From Bacteroidota bacterium (GTDB lineage: Bacteria; Bacteroidota; Bacteroidia; Palsa-948), in assembly GCA_016213405.1 (NCBI GenBank), contig JACRAM010000071.1, positions 62,001 to 126,000 of the forward strand: DNA of 64,000 nt. Direction: 5' to 3'. The notes below the pieces were generated by a model, which worked only from the letters and a program-made list of their open reading frames with translations, was not told where the DNA came from and made no database searches. The first letter of the stretch is position 1. Each line of letters begins with the position of its first letter. Below, piece by piece: positions 41,743 through 49,584 of this stretch. Made by a program: the position numbers and the translations under genes.

Positions 41743-41772
41743 CCCCTCGCGCCCATGCGGAGGGGTTTTTTT
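41743..41772 (+). terminator. Rho-independent terminator
   Basis: CCCCTCGC and GCGGAGGGG form a GC-rich stem with a short loop, followed by seven T (41766-41772). The T run ends directly at the ATG of the next gene, so mce must be expressed by readthrough or from a promoter inside this region. Confidence 0.75.
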
Positions 41773-42174
41773 ATGAAAAAAATCGAACACATAGGAATAG
41801 CCGTAAAAAATCTTACTTCAGCTAACAAATTGTTCTCAAAACTTTTTGGGAAAAAGCCGTACAAATCAGAAACAGTGGAAAGAGAAGGCGTAATCACTTC
41901 TTTCTTTCAGATAGGAGATACAAAAATTGAATTGCTCGAAGCCGCAAATCCCGAAAGTCCTATTGCAAAATTCATAGAGAAAAAAGGAGAAGGCATTCAT
42001 CATATCGCCTATGAAGTAGAAGATATTAAATCGGAAATGGCGCGGCTTGAAAAAGAAGGCTTTCAATTGCTGAATAGTGAACCTCAGAAAGGCGCTGACA
42101 ATAAACTCATCTGCTTTCTTCATCCTAAAAGCACACATGGAGTGCTGGTGGAATTGTGTCAGGAAATTAAGTAA
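41773..42174 (+). CDS. mce: Methylmalonyl-CoA epimerase
   Basis: A 133-residue VOC-superfamily metalloenzyme interconverting (R)- and (S)-methylmalonyl-CoA in propionyl-CoA metabolism. 'KIEHIGIAVKNL' has the first metal His, 'GVITSFFQIGDTKIELLEAA' the Glu strand, 'GIHHIAYEVEDI' the second His pair and 'HGVLVELCQ' the last Glu. ATG 41773 follows the terminator T run immediately; an in-frame start at 41755 would lie in the hairpin. The 3' end overlaps the convergent HAD gene by 8 bp. Confidence 0.92.
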   Translation: MKKIEHIGIAVKNLTSANKLFSKLFGKKPYKSETVEREGVITSFFQIGDTKIELLEAANPESPIAKFIEKKGEGIHHIAYEVEDIKSEMARLEKEGFQLLNSEPQKGADNKLICFLHPKSTHGVLVELCQEIK

Positions 42175-42790
42175 ACAAATCTAAAATCGTTTTTCCCTTT
42201 TCCAGAAAGACCGTATTTAATCCCATCTTCTTTGCTCCTTCAATATGTTGAATGGAATCGTCAATGAAAAGCGTTTCTTCTTTTCGCAGATTATTTTCTT
42301 TCAGGACAAATTCAAAAATTTCAACATCGGGTTTTCGCATGTTTATTTTGTGAGAGAAATATGTTTTCTCAAATGCACCTGAAAAAATATCACGGCCTAA
42401 TTGTTTCTGCATATAGCCGGAAAAGGTATCACAGTGAATCTGATTGGTATTGCTCAAAAGAAATGTTCTGTATTTTGTTTTTAGCTTGTCAAGCAGTTGG
42501 ACTCTTTCCGCAGGCAAATCCAATAACATAGAATTCCATGCTTTATCAATCTGCGAATCAGAAACATCATTATAAATAAACTTTCTGATTTCTTTTCTGA
42601 AATCTGCCGGAGTAATCAATCCTTTTTCAAATACATCAAACAATTCTTTCTGAGTTGTCTGAGAATATATTCGGTCAAAATCTTTTACCCCAAGTTTGGC
42701 GAAAGCATCTTCCGTCAGCTTGTAATCTATATTAAGAATCACCCCGCCAAAGTCAAAGATGATGTTCTTTATGGTTGTGCTTATTTGCAT
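42167..42790 (-). CDS. HAD-superfamily hydrolase (subfamily IA)
   Basis: A 207-residue phosphatase-like protein. Motif I is 'IIFDFGGVI' (nucleophilic and acid/base Asp, with Gly-Gly as in YihX-like members). Motif II is 'FLLSNTNQIH', the Lys of motif III is in 'NMRKPDVEIF', and motif IV is 'LFIDDSIQHIEGAK'. The helical cap lies between about residues 15 and 85. The substrate is a small phosphorylated metabolite, not predictable. The start at 42790 fits a -7 box (TAATTTTG, minus strand 42819-42812) 21 nt upstream. Confidence 0.9.
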   Translation of the reverse strand: MQISTTIKNIIFDFGGVILNIDYKLTEDAFAKLGVKDFDRIYSQTTQKELFDVFEKGLITPADFRKEIRKFIYNDVSDSQIDKAWNSMLLDLPAERVQLLDKLKTKYRTFLLSNTNQIHCDTFSGYMQKQLGRDIFSGAFEKTYFSHKINMRKPDVEIFEFVLKENNLRKEETLFIDDSIQHIEGAKKMGLNTVFLEKGKTILDLFT

Positions 42791-42798
42791 AAGATGGT

Positions 42799-42806
42799 TA
42801 AATTTG
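42799..42806 (+). promoter_or_regulatory. -7 box for the CAU tRNA
   Basis: TAAATTTG ends 19 nt before the mature tRNA 5' end. It overlaps, on the other strand, the leader of the HAD gene. Confidence 0.5.
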
Positions 42807-42825
42807 CCATCCAAAATTAACAATT

Positions 42826-42899
42826 GGGCCCTTAGCTCAGCTGGTTAGAGCATCAGACTCATAATCTGAGGGTCGCTGGATCGTTCCCAGCAGGGCCCA
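42826..42899 (+). tRNA. tRNA with CAU anticodon (elongator Met or lysidine-modified Ile2)
   Basis: A full cloverleaf: acceptor GGGCCCT/AGGGCCC (7 of 7 pairs), D-stem GCTC/GAGC, anticodon stem TCAGA/TCTGA with loop CTCATAA (CAT at 42860-42862), and T-stem GCTGG/CCAGC. CCA is not encoded. The C4-G69 and C5-G68 pairs and overall similarity to E. coli ileX favour tRNA-Ile2, but Met cannot be excluded. The T-loop reads ATCGTTC instead of TTCGATC, so positions 54 and 58 are exchanged. The next gene begins 12 nt downstream. Confidence 0.9.
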
Positions 42900-42911
42900 C
42901 TTTTCAAAAAC

Positions 42912-43970
42912 ATGTTTGAATCTCTTCTTGACGTTATTCGCTGCCCCTTAACCCGTGAAAAATTATCCCTGTCTGTTATCTCAAGAAAGAAAAAATTGTT
43001 TCTGGGTAATGAAGAAGATATTATTTGGGAGGGAATACTTTTAGGAGGTGATGGCAGCATGTATCCTATCATTAACGGAATACCCAGAATGCTTATTGAA
43101 GCATGTGTAGATTATGAGTTCTTTCTGAAAACACATCTGCCTGACTACACCGCAAGAAAAATAAAATTACTATCTCAGCACTGGCTTCTGCTGGATAATG
43201 TAATCAGGAATAATTCTCATAACAAAAAAAGTTTTTCTAAAGAATGGGGATTATTCAAATATAATTCAGACAAAACATGGAATCTTGATTCAGAAAATAT
43301 GCTCCAGCAGTTTCTTGACGAAACAAATGAAACAAAAGAGTCAATAAAAAATAAATTTATCTTCGATGCAGGATGCGGCAACGGGCAGCTGAATATTTCC
43401 CTTGCAGAAGCGGGTGTAAGAAGTATTGCCATGGATATTAGCGACAGTATTGTCAGGGCTTTTAATTATAATACCAATCCAAATGTTTCGTTTATTCAGG
43501 GAGATGTTTTCCACCCTCCTGTTGAAGCCGGAAGATTTGATGTGGTTTATTGCAGCGGGGTTTTAGTTGCAACGCATGACCCGAAACTTGGTTTTTCCTG
43601 TATTGAATCCTGTGTTAAAACGGGAGGCAAGCTGTCGGTATGGATGTATCACCCCAGGAAAAACTTCATACACAATATGTTTAATCTTGTAAGAAAATTT
43701 TCTTCTTTACTTCCTTTTCGATTTCAGTATTATTTATATTCAGCAACTCTTTTACCATTAAGTTATCTCATAAAAAAAATTAAAGGAACAAAGCAAAACG
43801 CAAGAGAAATGATGATTGAAATCCTTGATTGGTTTTCTCCAAAATACAGATGGGAGTTTGAACCGGCAGTATTGTTGAAATGGTATGAAAAGAAAAAATA
43901 TGAAAACATTCTGATTACAACCAGAAATGTTTTTGGATTTAGCATTATCGGAACAAAAATTAATTCTTAA
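42912..43970 (+). CDS. SAM-dependent methyltransferase with N-terminal Trm112-like domain
   Basis: A 352-residue protein. Residues 1-65 ('LLDVIRCPLTREKLSLSV', then 'GDGSMYPIINGIPRML') form a Trm112-like small domain. The class I methyltransferase core follows, with motif I 'IFDAGCGNGQLNISLAEAG' (about 150), 'SIAMDISDS' and 'FDVVYCSGVLVATHDP'. The C-terminal third is helical and hydrophobic ('LPFRFQYYLYSATLLPLSYL'), suggesting membrane association. The substrate is unknown; such proteins often modify polyketide, lipid or glycan intermediates. It may be cotranscribed with the tRNA. Confidence 0.85.
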   Translation: MFESLLDVIRCPLTREKLSLSVISRKKKLFLGNEEDIIWEGILLGGDGSMYPIINGIPRMLIEACVDYEFFLKTHLPDYTARKIKLLSQHWLLLDNVIRNNSHNKKSFSKEWGLFKYNSDKTWNLDSENMLQQFLDETNETKESIKNKFIFDAGCGNGQLNISLAEAGVRSIAMDISDSIVRAFNYNTNPNVSFIQGDVFHPPVEAGRFDVVYCSGVLVATHDPKLGFSCIESCVKTGGKLSVWMYHPRKNFIHNMFNLVRKFSSLLPFRFQYYLYSATLLPLSYLIKKIKGTKQNAREMMIEILDWFSPKYRWEFEPAVLLKWYEKKKYENILITTRNVFGFSIIGTKINS

Positions 43971-43975
43971 ATAAA

Positions 43976-44302
43976 ATGAATTACTACCACATTTGGTGCG
44001 ATTTGCTGGAAACTCACAAAGCACACGAATTCTGTCAGGCAGTGAATGATTACCTCGGTCATTTGAAAGAAAGAAAATTGATTGAAGGGCACAAGATCAC
44101 CAGAAGAAAATTAGGATTTGGCCCTCCTGAACTAGGAGAGTTCCACATCATCATTGACACGAAAGATTTAGTTCAGTTGGAACAAAACTTTCAGGCGGTG
44201 GCAAAACCCGATGAAAAAACTGCTCGCCTACATGGAAATGTTTACTCGCGGGTGAAAAATTTCAGGAGCGGGTTGTTTCGGGATTATCCTGATGTTTTCT
44301 GA
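43976..44302 (+). CDS. Small conserved protein (DUF6614-like)
   Basis: A 108-residue protein: 'MNYYHIWCDLLETHKAHEF', 'YLGHLKERKLIEGHKITRRK', 'LGFGPPELGEFHIIIDTKDL' and 'VKNFRSGLFRDYPDVF'. From memory this pattern matches a small family (DUF6614) of ferredoxin-like proteins with no known function; the number should be checked. The gene starts 5 bp after the methyltransferase stop. Its 3' end overlaps the argH end by 19 bp. Confidence 0.65.
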   Translation: MNYYHIWCDLLETHKAHEFCQAVNDYLGHLKERKLIEGHKITRRKLGFGPPELGEFHIIIDTKDLVQLEQNFQAVAKPDEKTARLHGNVYSRVKNFRSGLFRDYPDVF

Positions 44303-45633
44303 AGATTGCTCAGCGCTTTTTCAACTTTCACACTTTCTTTTCTGAAACTTTTTCTCACTTCATTCATCTCCTTTACAATCACATCATTCTTCAGATTGCC
44401 GATACTTCCTTCGTGTGTGTGAGAAACTTTTTTCGGTCTTGAGAATTTTCCTAAAGAGATTTCTTCTCCTACTTTTTTATATGCTTCACGAAAAGGCATT
44501 CCTTTCTTTACTAATTCGTTCACAGCATCTACACTGAAGAGATATTTATATTTTTCATCTTTCAGTAAATTATCTTTCACTATTATTTTTTCAAGCATGA
44601 ACGTTGTTATTGTCAGGCAATCATTCAGTTCAGCAAAAACAGGAAAATAAATTTCCTTCAGAAGCTGTAAATCCCTTTGATATCCCGATGGAAGATTTTT
44701 TGTTACCGCAATAATCTGTTCAGGTAAAGTTTGTATTCGGTTGCATTTTCCCCTGATCAATTCAAACACATCAGGATTTTTTTTATGCGGCATGATACTG
44801 GAACCTGTTGTAAGTTCTTCCGGAAAAGAAATGAAATCAAAATTCTGATTCATGAACAGGCAGACATCCACCGCAAGTTTTGAAAGGGTGGAAGCAATAT
44901 TTGCCAGCGCATAACTAACAAGTTTCTCAGTTTTTCCCCTTGTCATCTGCGCGTAAACGGAATTATTATTCAGTCCGTCAAAACCCAAAAGTTTTGCAGT
45001 AAGATTTCTGTTTATGGGAAGCGAGCCACCGTAACCTGCGCCAGAACCGAGCGGATTCCTATTTATGATTTTATAAACCGAAAAAAGAAATTCTAAATCA
45101 TCTTTCAGACTTTCAGCATAAGCACCAAACCAAAGTCCGAAAGAAGAAGGCATCGCAATCTGTAAATGCGTATAGCCGGGGAGAAGTTTTTTCTTATGCT
45201 TATTGCTGAGAGAAATAAGAAGATTAAAAAGCGCTAAAGTATTTTCAGCAACCTTGAAAATTTCTTTTCTTGAAAAGAGTTTTATGTCCAGCAGAACCTG
45301 GTCGTTGCGCGAACGGGCAGAATGAATTTTTTTTCCGACATCACCTAGTTTTTTTGTCAGCATAAATTCAACCTGCGAATGCACATCCTCTACTCCACTT
45401 TCAATTACAAATTTCCCCGAAGTAGCTTTTTGCAAAATGTTTTTCAATTCTCCGTGAAGTTTTCTTTGCTCATTCTTTTTGAGTAGTCCGACTTGTGCCA
45501 GCATTTTCGCGTGAGCCATCGAGCCAAGCACATCGTGTTCAGCCAAAAGCAAATCTAAATCACGGTCTTTGCCGATGGTAAATTTTTCTACTTGATTGTT
45601 GACGGATATTTTCTTTTGCCACAGTTTCATCAC
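44284..45633 (-). CDS. argH: Argininosuccinate lyase
   Basis: A 449-residue enzyme splitting argininosuccinate into arginine and fumarate. It has the fumarase-superfamily signature 'GSSIMPHKKNPDVFE' (about 275), plus 'HSARSRNDQV' and 'PGYTHLQIAMPSSFG' with the catalytic His. It is the last gene of the arginine operon (52496 to 44284), 8 bp after the deacetylase gene. Length is standard. Confidence 0.96.
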   Translation of the reverse strand: MMKLWQKKISVNNQVEKFTIGKDRDLDLLLAEHDVLGSMAHAKMLAQVGLLKKNEQRKLHGELKNILQKATSGKFVIESGVEDVHSQVEFMLTKKLGDVGKKIHSARSRNDQVLLDIKLFSRKEIFKVAENTLALFNLLISLSNKHKKKLLPGYTHLQIAMPSSFGLWFGAYAESLKDDLEFLFSVYKIINRNPLGSGAGYGGSLPINRNLTAKLLGFDGLNNNSVYAQMTRGKTEKLVSYALANIASTLSKLAVDVCLFMNQNFDFISFPEELTTGSSIMPHKKNPDVFELIRGKCNRIQTLPEQIIAVTKNLPSGYQRDLQLLKEIYFPVFAELNDCLTITTFMLEKIIVKDNLLKDEKYKYLFSVDAVNELVKKGMPFREAYKKVGEEISLGKFSRPKKVSHTHEGSIGNLKNDVIVKEMNEVRKSFRKESVKVEKALSNLQKTSG

Positions 45634-45641
45634 TTGCGAAA

Positions 45642-46706
45642 TTACGAAACTATATTCTCAAGAAGTTTAATGTAAATGCTTATCCCCTCGCCTATTTCCT
45701 TCAACCAGATGAATTCATCCGCAGTATGCGAACGCTCAGATTTTCCCGGGCCCATTTTCACGGCTGGCACTTTCAGTAAAGGCATATCAGAAGAAGTTGC
45801 TGAGCCGAAAGTTTCGATTCCCAATTTTTTAGCCGATTGAACAATCAAATGATTCCTATCTATTCCCGAAGCGTTTAGTCTTGTAGAGCGCGGAATGGCT
45901 TCGCTCTTTATGTGCTGTCGAATAATCTCCAGTGTTTCTTCGTTTGTGTACGAATCCGTGGTGCGAACATCTATGGTAAACTTGCAAGTATCAGGAATCA
46001 CGTTGTGCTGACTTCCTGCAGAAATAATCGTACAAGTCATTTTCACAGGCCCGAGAAATTCTGAAACCTTCGGAAATTTATACGAGTGAATCCATTCAAC
46101 ATCCTTCATAGCTTTTGAAATCGCATTCTCTCCCACATCGCGTGCGGCATGTCCGGCTTTTCCTTTGGCAATACAGTCCACCACCATCAAACCTTTTTCA
46201 GCTACTGCCATTTTCATATCAGTGGGTTCGCCAACAATTGCAAAATCAACTTTGCCGAGTTCTGATAAAATTGAAACTACTCCGTTCTTTCCTGAATTTT
46301 CCTCTTCGGCAGTTCCTGCTAGGACGAAGTTGTATTTCAGGTTTTTCTTTTCATTGAAATGAAGAAAAGTAGCTATGAGGGAAACCAATGCACCGCCAGC
46401 ATCATTACTTCCTAAACCGAAAAGCTTTTCATCTTTTATCGTTGATTGAAAGGGATTAAATGTCCAACCGGCATTTGGCTTTACGGTATCATGATGAGAG
46501 TTGAGAAGAATTGTCTGTTTCGCAGAATCAAAATATTCATTCTTCGCCCACACATTATTTCCTTTTCGGAATGATTTCACTTTGTGCTTTATAAGAAACT
46601 TTTTAATCGCGTCTGCAGTTTTATCTTCATGTCCGCTAAATGATTCAATGGAAATAAGTTCCTTGAGGAGTTCGGTGGCTTCGTATATGAGCTTATCAAT
46701 GGTCAT
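45642..46706 (-). CDS. M20 deacylase of the arginine pathway (ArgE-like, probably N-acetylcitrulline deacetylase)
   Basis: A 354-residue dizinc amidohydrolase. Metal ligands are in 'LLNSHHDTVKPNAGW' (His, Asp) and 'GLGSNDAGGALVS' (bridging Asp). The general base is in 'AGTAEEENSGKNG', and 'HTADEFIWL' has the last His. Because the operon encodes an acylornithine carbamoyltransferase, the expected substrate is N-acyl-citrulline rather than N-acetylornithine; that is inference from pathway logic. The ATG at 46706 overlaps the argB stop by 4 bp (ATGA), so an upstream extension into argB is rejected. Confidence 0.88.
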   Translation of the reverse strand: MTIDKLIYEATELLKELISIESFSGHEDKTADAIKKFLIKHKVKSFRKGNNVWAKNEYFDSAKQTILLNSHHDTVKPNAGWTFNPFQSTIKDEKLFGLGSNDAGGALVSLIATFLHFNEKKNLKYNFVLAGTAEEENSGKNGVVSILSELGKVDFAIVGEPTDMKMAVAEKGLMVVDCIAKGKAGHAARDVGENAISKAMKDVEWIHSYKFPKVSEFLGPVKMTCTIISAGSQHNVIPDTCKFTIDVRTTDSYTNEETLEIIRQHIKSEAIPRSTRLNASGIDRNHLIVQSAKKLGIETFGSATSSDMPLLKVPAVKMGPGKSERSHTADEFIWLKEIGEGISIYIKLLENIVS

Positions 46707-47485
46707 TCTAATCTTGTTCCTGATTTTTGATTCGCTATAACTTTTTTCAAATCCTTTGCATGGCAAATCGCAACCGAATTCACTCCTTGCTTTATTGCGT
46801 CAAATGCATTATCTAGTTTCGGAATCATTCCTTTTGAAATAATTCCATCCGCTTTATATTTTTCGTAATCCGAAGAATTCATTTTTTCAATTACAAAATT
46901 ATCATCATCTACATTTTTCAGCACACCGGATTTTTCAAAACAATAAATAAGTTTTACTTCATACGACTTTGTCATTGCAACGGAAATTGCAGAAGCCATT
47001 GTATCGGCATTCGTATTGAGAATTTGTCCTTTGCCATCGTGCGTGAGCGGAGCAATAATTGGGGAGAAATCTGAATTAAGTAAAGCAGAAATTTTTTCAG
47101 CGTTCACTTTTTCTACATCCCCGGCAAAACCATAATCAATATCTTTAACAGGGCGTTTCTTTGCAAGGATGATATTTCCGTCAGCGCCCATAAGCCCGAT
47201 GGCATTGCAATTTCTTGATTGCAATTGTGCGACAATATTCTTATTAATCAAACCTCCGTAAACCATTTGCACTACACGAAGTGTTGCTTCGTCCGTAATT
47301 CTTCTTCCGTCAACCATCTTAGGTTCTATTCCCAATTGCTTACTCATTTCTGTTGCAATCTTTCCACCGCCATGAACTAAAATTTTGCTTTCAGAAACAG
47401 AGGCGAAATCATTTAAGAACGAAGGGAGTTGCTTCTCATCGTTAATCACATTGCCCCCGATTTTTATGATGAATAATTTTTTCAC
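46703..47485 (-). CDS. argB: Acetylglutamate kinase
   Basis: A 260-residue kinase phosphorylating N-acetylglutamate, the second arginine step. It has 'LFIIKIGGNVINDE' (phosphate binding), 'KILVHGGGKIATEMSKQLG', 'VDGRRITDEATLRVVQMVYG' and 'ILNTNADTMASAISVAM'. The start is a GTG at 47485, overlapping the previous stop as GTGA; an in-frame upstream start would extend into argF'. No N-terminal regulatory helix is visible, so an arginine-insensitive form is possible. Confidence 0.93.
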   Translation of the reverse strand: MKKLFIIKIGGNVINDEKQLPSFLNDFASVSESKILVHGGGKIATEMSKQLGIEPKMVDGRRITDEATLRVVQMVYGGLINKNIVAQLQSRNCNAIGLMGADGNIILAKKRPVKDIDYGFAGDVEKVNAEKISALLNSDFSPIIAPLTHDGKGQILNTNADTMASAISVAMTKSYEVKLIYCFEKSGVLKNVDDDNFVIEKMNSSDYEKYKADGIISKGMIPKLDNAFDAIKQGVNSVAICHAKDLKKVIANQKSGTRLE

Positions 47486-48447
47486 AATGATTGCAGAATT
47501 TTTTTCAGAATAACTTGTGCCGCCCAAATTCTGTTTCCCGCCTGTTGAATCACAACCGAATCTTTTCCATCTAACACTTCATCGACCACCACCACATTTC
47601 TCCTCACAGGAAGGCAGTGCATGAACTTCGCGTTATTTGTGAGAGACATTTTATGATTATTGATGATCCATGCTACATCTTTCGACAAAATTTTTCCGTA
47701 GTCTCTATACGAAGACCAGTTCTTTGCGTAAATAAAATCAGCGCCTTTGAAGGCTTCCTCCTGATTGTAAATAATTTTTACCCCTTTCGTGAACTGTCCT
47801 GCCAATTCATATCCGGGAGGGTGAGTAATCACAAAATCAAAATCAGTTTTTGTCATCCATTCTGAAAAAGAATTAGGAACTGCCTGCGGAAGAATTTTAG
47901 GATGAGGAGCCCAGCTTAAAACAACTTTTGGTTTTCGTGCAGACGTTCTTGGTTTACTGTGCCATAGTTCTGTTATCGTAATCAAATCCGCAAGCGACTG
48001 AAAAGGGTGAAGTGTTGCCGACTCCAAACTAACCACCGGAACTCCAGAATGTTGAATGAATTTATTCAGCACTTCATTCGAATAATCTTCTTCGCGATTC
48101 TGAAATTTCGGGAATGAGCGGACTCCGATGATATCACAATACTGGCCAATGACTCCAGCAGCTTCTTTTATATGCTCCGCGGCAGAACCATCCATCACTA
48201 CTCCCTCTTTTGTTTCAATGCTCCATCCTTCCTTGTCCAGATTCATCACGATGACATCCATCCCGAGATTTTGTCCTGCACGTTGAGTGCTCAGACGAGT
48301 GCGCAAACTTGGATTGAGAAAAATAAGCCCGAGTGTTTTGTTTTTGCCGAGCTCTTTATTCGCTAAAGGGAATTTTTTTTCTACCAGCGCTTCGAGTACC
48401 AGCTGGTCTATGTTCGCCACATCACTGACAGAAGTAAATTTCTTCAT
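47482..48447 (-). CDS. argF': N-acylornithine carbamoyltransferase (ArgF')
   Basis: A 321-residue transcarbamylase acting on N-acetyl- or N-succinylornithine. 'FLNPSLRTRLSTQRAGQNLG' is the carbamoyl-phosphate loop (SxRTR). 'GVIGQYCDIIGVRSFPKFQN' and 'FMHCLPVRRNVVVVDEV' match the ArgF' group of Bacteroidota and Xanthomonas rather than classical ArgF. Which acyl group is used depends on one or two loop residues that I cannot score reliably here. It sits between argD and argB in the operon, translationally coupled to argB. Confidence 0.92.
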   Translation of the reverse strand: MKKFTSVSDVANIDQLVLEALVEKKFPLANKELGKNKTLGLIFLNPSLRTRLSTQRAGQNLGMDVIVMNLDKEGWSIETKEGVVMDGSAAEHIKEAAGVIGQYCDIIGVRSFPKFQNREEDYSNEVLNKFIQHSGVPVVSLESATLHPFQSLADLITITELWHSKPRTSARKPKVVLSWAPHPKILPQAVPNSFSEWMTKTDFDFVITHPPGYELAGQFTKGVKIIYNQEEAFKGADFIYAKNWSSYRDYGKILSKDVAWIINNHKMSLTNNAKFMHCLPVRRNVVVVDEVLDGKDSVVIQQAGNRIWAAQVILKKILQSL

Positions 48448-49584
48448 CTACTTGACAAGAGATTTTTTCATCACGGAAGCGAAAGCGTGCAAAAATATTT
48501 CTGCCTCCTCCTTCGTCAGGCAAAGTGGCGGTAAAATGCGGATTGTATTTTTTTCCGAAGTTCCTGTAAATATTCTATGCGTAAAGATGAGTTCATTGCG
48601 AACTGTTTCATAGGGAAACTCAAGCTCAATGCCTATCATAAGCCCTCTTCCGCGAACTTCCTTCACATCTGTAATCTTTTTCAAAGTCGAAATCATGTAA
48701 TCGCCAATTCCTTTTGCGTTTATCATCAGTTTTTCATTCTTGATTATATCCAAAACAGCAATGGCTGCCGCACAAGCCAAATGATTTCCTCCAAACGTAG
48801 TTCCGAGCAAATGGTGTTTCTCTGCAAACTTCGGACTGATAAGCACTCCTCCTATGGGGAATCCATTGCCCATTCCTTTTGCAGTAGTAATGATGTCAGG
48901 TTTAATATTTGAAAACTGGTGTGAGAAAAACTTTCCGCTTCTTCCGTAACCAGATTGAACTTCATCGAGAATCAAAACTGAATTATATTTTTCGCAAAGA
49001 GATTTTGCTTTTTGTAAAAAAGAATCTGTCGGAACCTGAACACCGCTAACTCCCTGCATTCCTTCAATAATCACAGCGCAGAGAGAATCGTTCATTGCAT
49101 TTTCCAAAGCTGATTCATCATTGAAAGGAAGAAATAAAATATTTTCAGTTTCGTTTATAGGCGCAACAATTGATTTGTTATCCGTAGCAGCAACAGCAAG
49201 AGATGTTCTTCCATGAAAGGCCTTACTGAATGCTATTATTTTTTTTCTTCCCGTATGAAACGAAGCGAGCTTCAGCGCGTTCTCGTTTGCTTCTGCACCG
49301 CTGTTGCATAGAAATAAATTGTAGTCAAGATAGCCGGAAAGTTCTCCAAGCTTCTGTGCTAACTCATTTTGAATCGGAATCTTAACCGAATTGGAATAAA
49401 ATCCAATCTTCTCTAACTGCTCTTCAATCTTTTTAATATAATAAGGATGTGAATGCCCTATAGAAATCACTGCGTGACCTCCGTATAAATCCAGATATTT
49501 ATTTCCGTCCTTATCCCAAAGCCAGCAACCGAGTGCTTTAACAGGTTCGACATCAAGCAAGGGATAGACATCAAATGTTTTCAT
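48448..49584 (-). CDS. argD: Acetylornithine (or succinylornithine) aminotransferase
   Basis: A 378-residue class III PLP aminotransferase: 'YLDLYGGHAVISIGHSHPYY', 'FLCNSGAEANENALKLA', 'AFHGRTSLAVAATDN', 'LILDEVQSGYGRSGKFF', and the PLP Lys in 'IITTAKGMGNGFPIGG'. It produces N-acylornithine from the semialdehyde made by ArgC. Its coding region directly abuts argC (49585) and argF' (48447). Confidence 0.94.
   Translation of the reverse strand: MKTFDVYPLLDVEPVKALGCWLWDKDGNKYLDLYGGHAVISIGHSHPYYIKKIEEQLEKIGFYSNSVKIPIQNELAQKLGELSGYLDYNLFLCNSGAEANENALKLASFHTGRKKIIAFSKAFHGRTSLAVAATDNKSIVAPINETENILFLPFNDESALENAMNDSLCAVIIEGMQGVSGVQVPTDSFLQKAKSLCEKYNSVLILDEVQSGYGRSGKFFSHQFSNIKPDIITTAKGMGNGFPIGGVLISPKFAEKHHLLGTTFGGNHLACAAAIAVLDIIKNEKLMINAKGIGDYMISTLKKITDVKEVRGRGLMIGIELEFPYETVRNELIFTHRIFTGTSEKNTIRILPPLCLTKEEAEIFLHAFASVMKKSLVK

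Noticed and set aside
46707-46766. Longer N-terminus for the M20 deacylase (and similarly for argB from 47527, argG from 51862)
   Set aside because: The extensions run into the preceding genes. The ATGA, GTGA or near-abutting junctions and family alignments favour the shorter starts.
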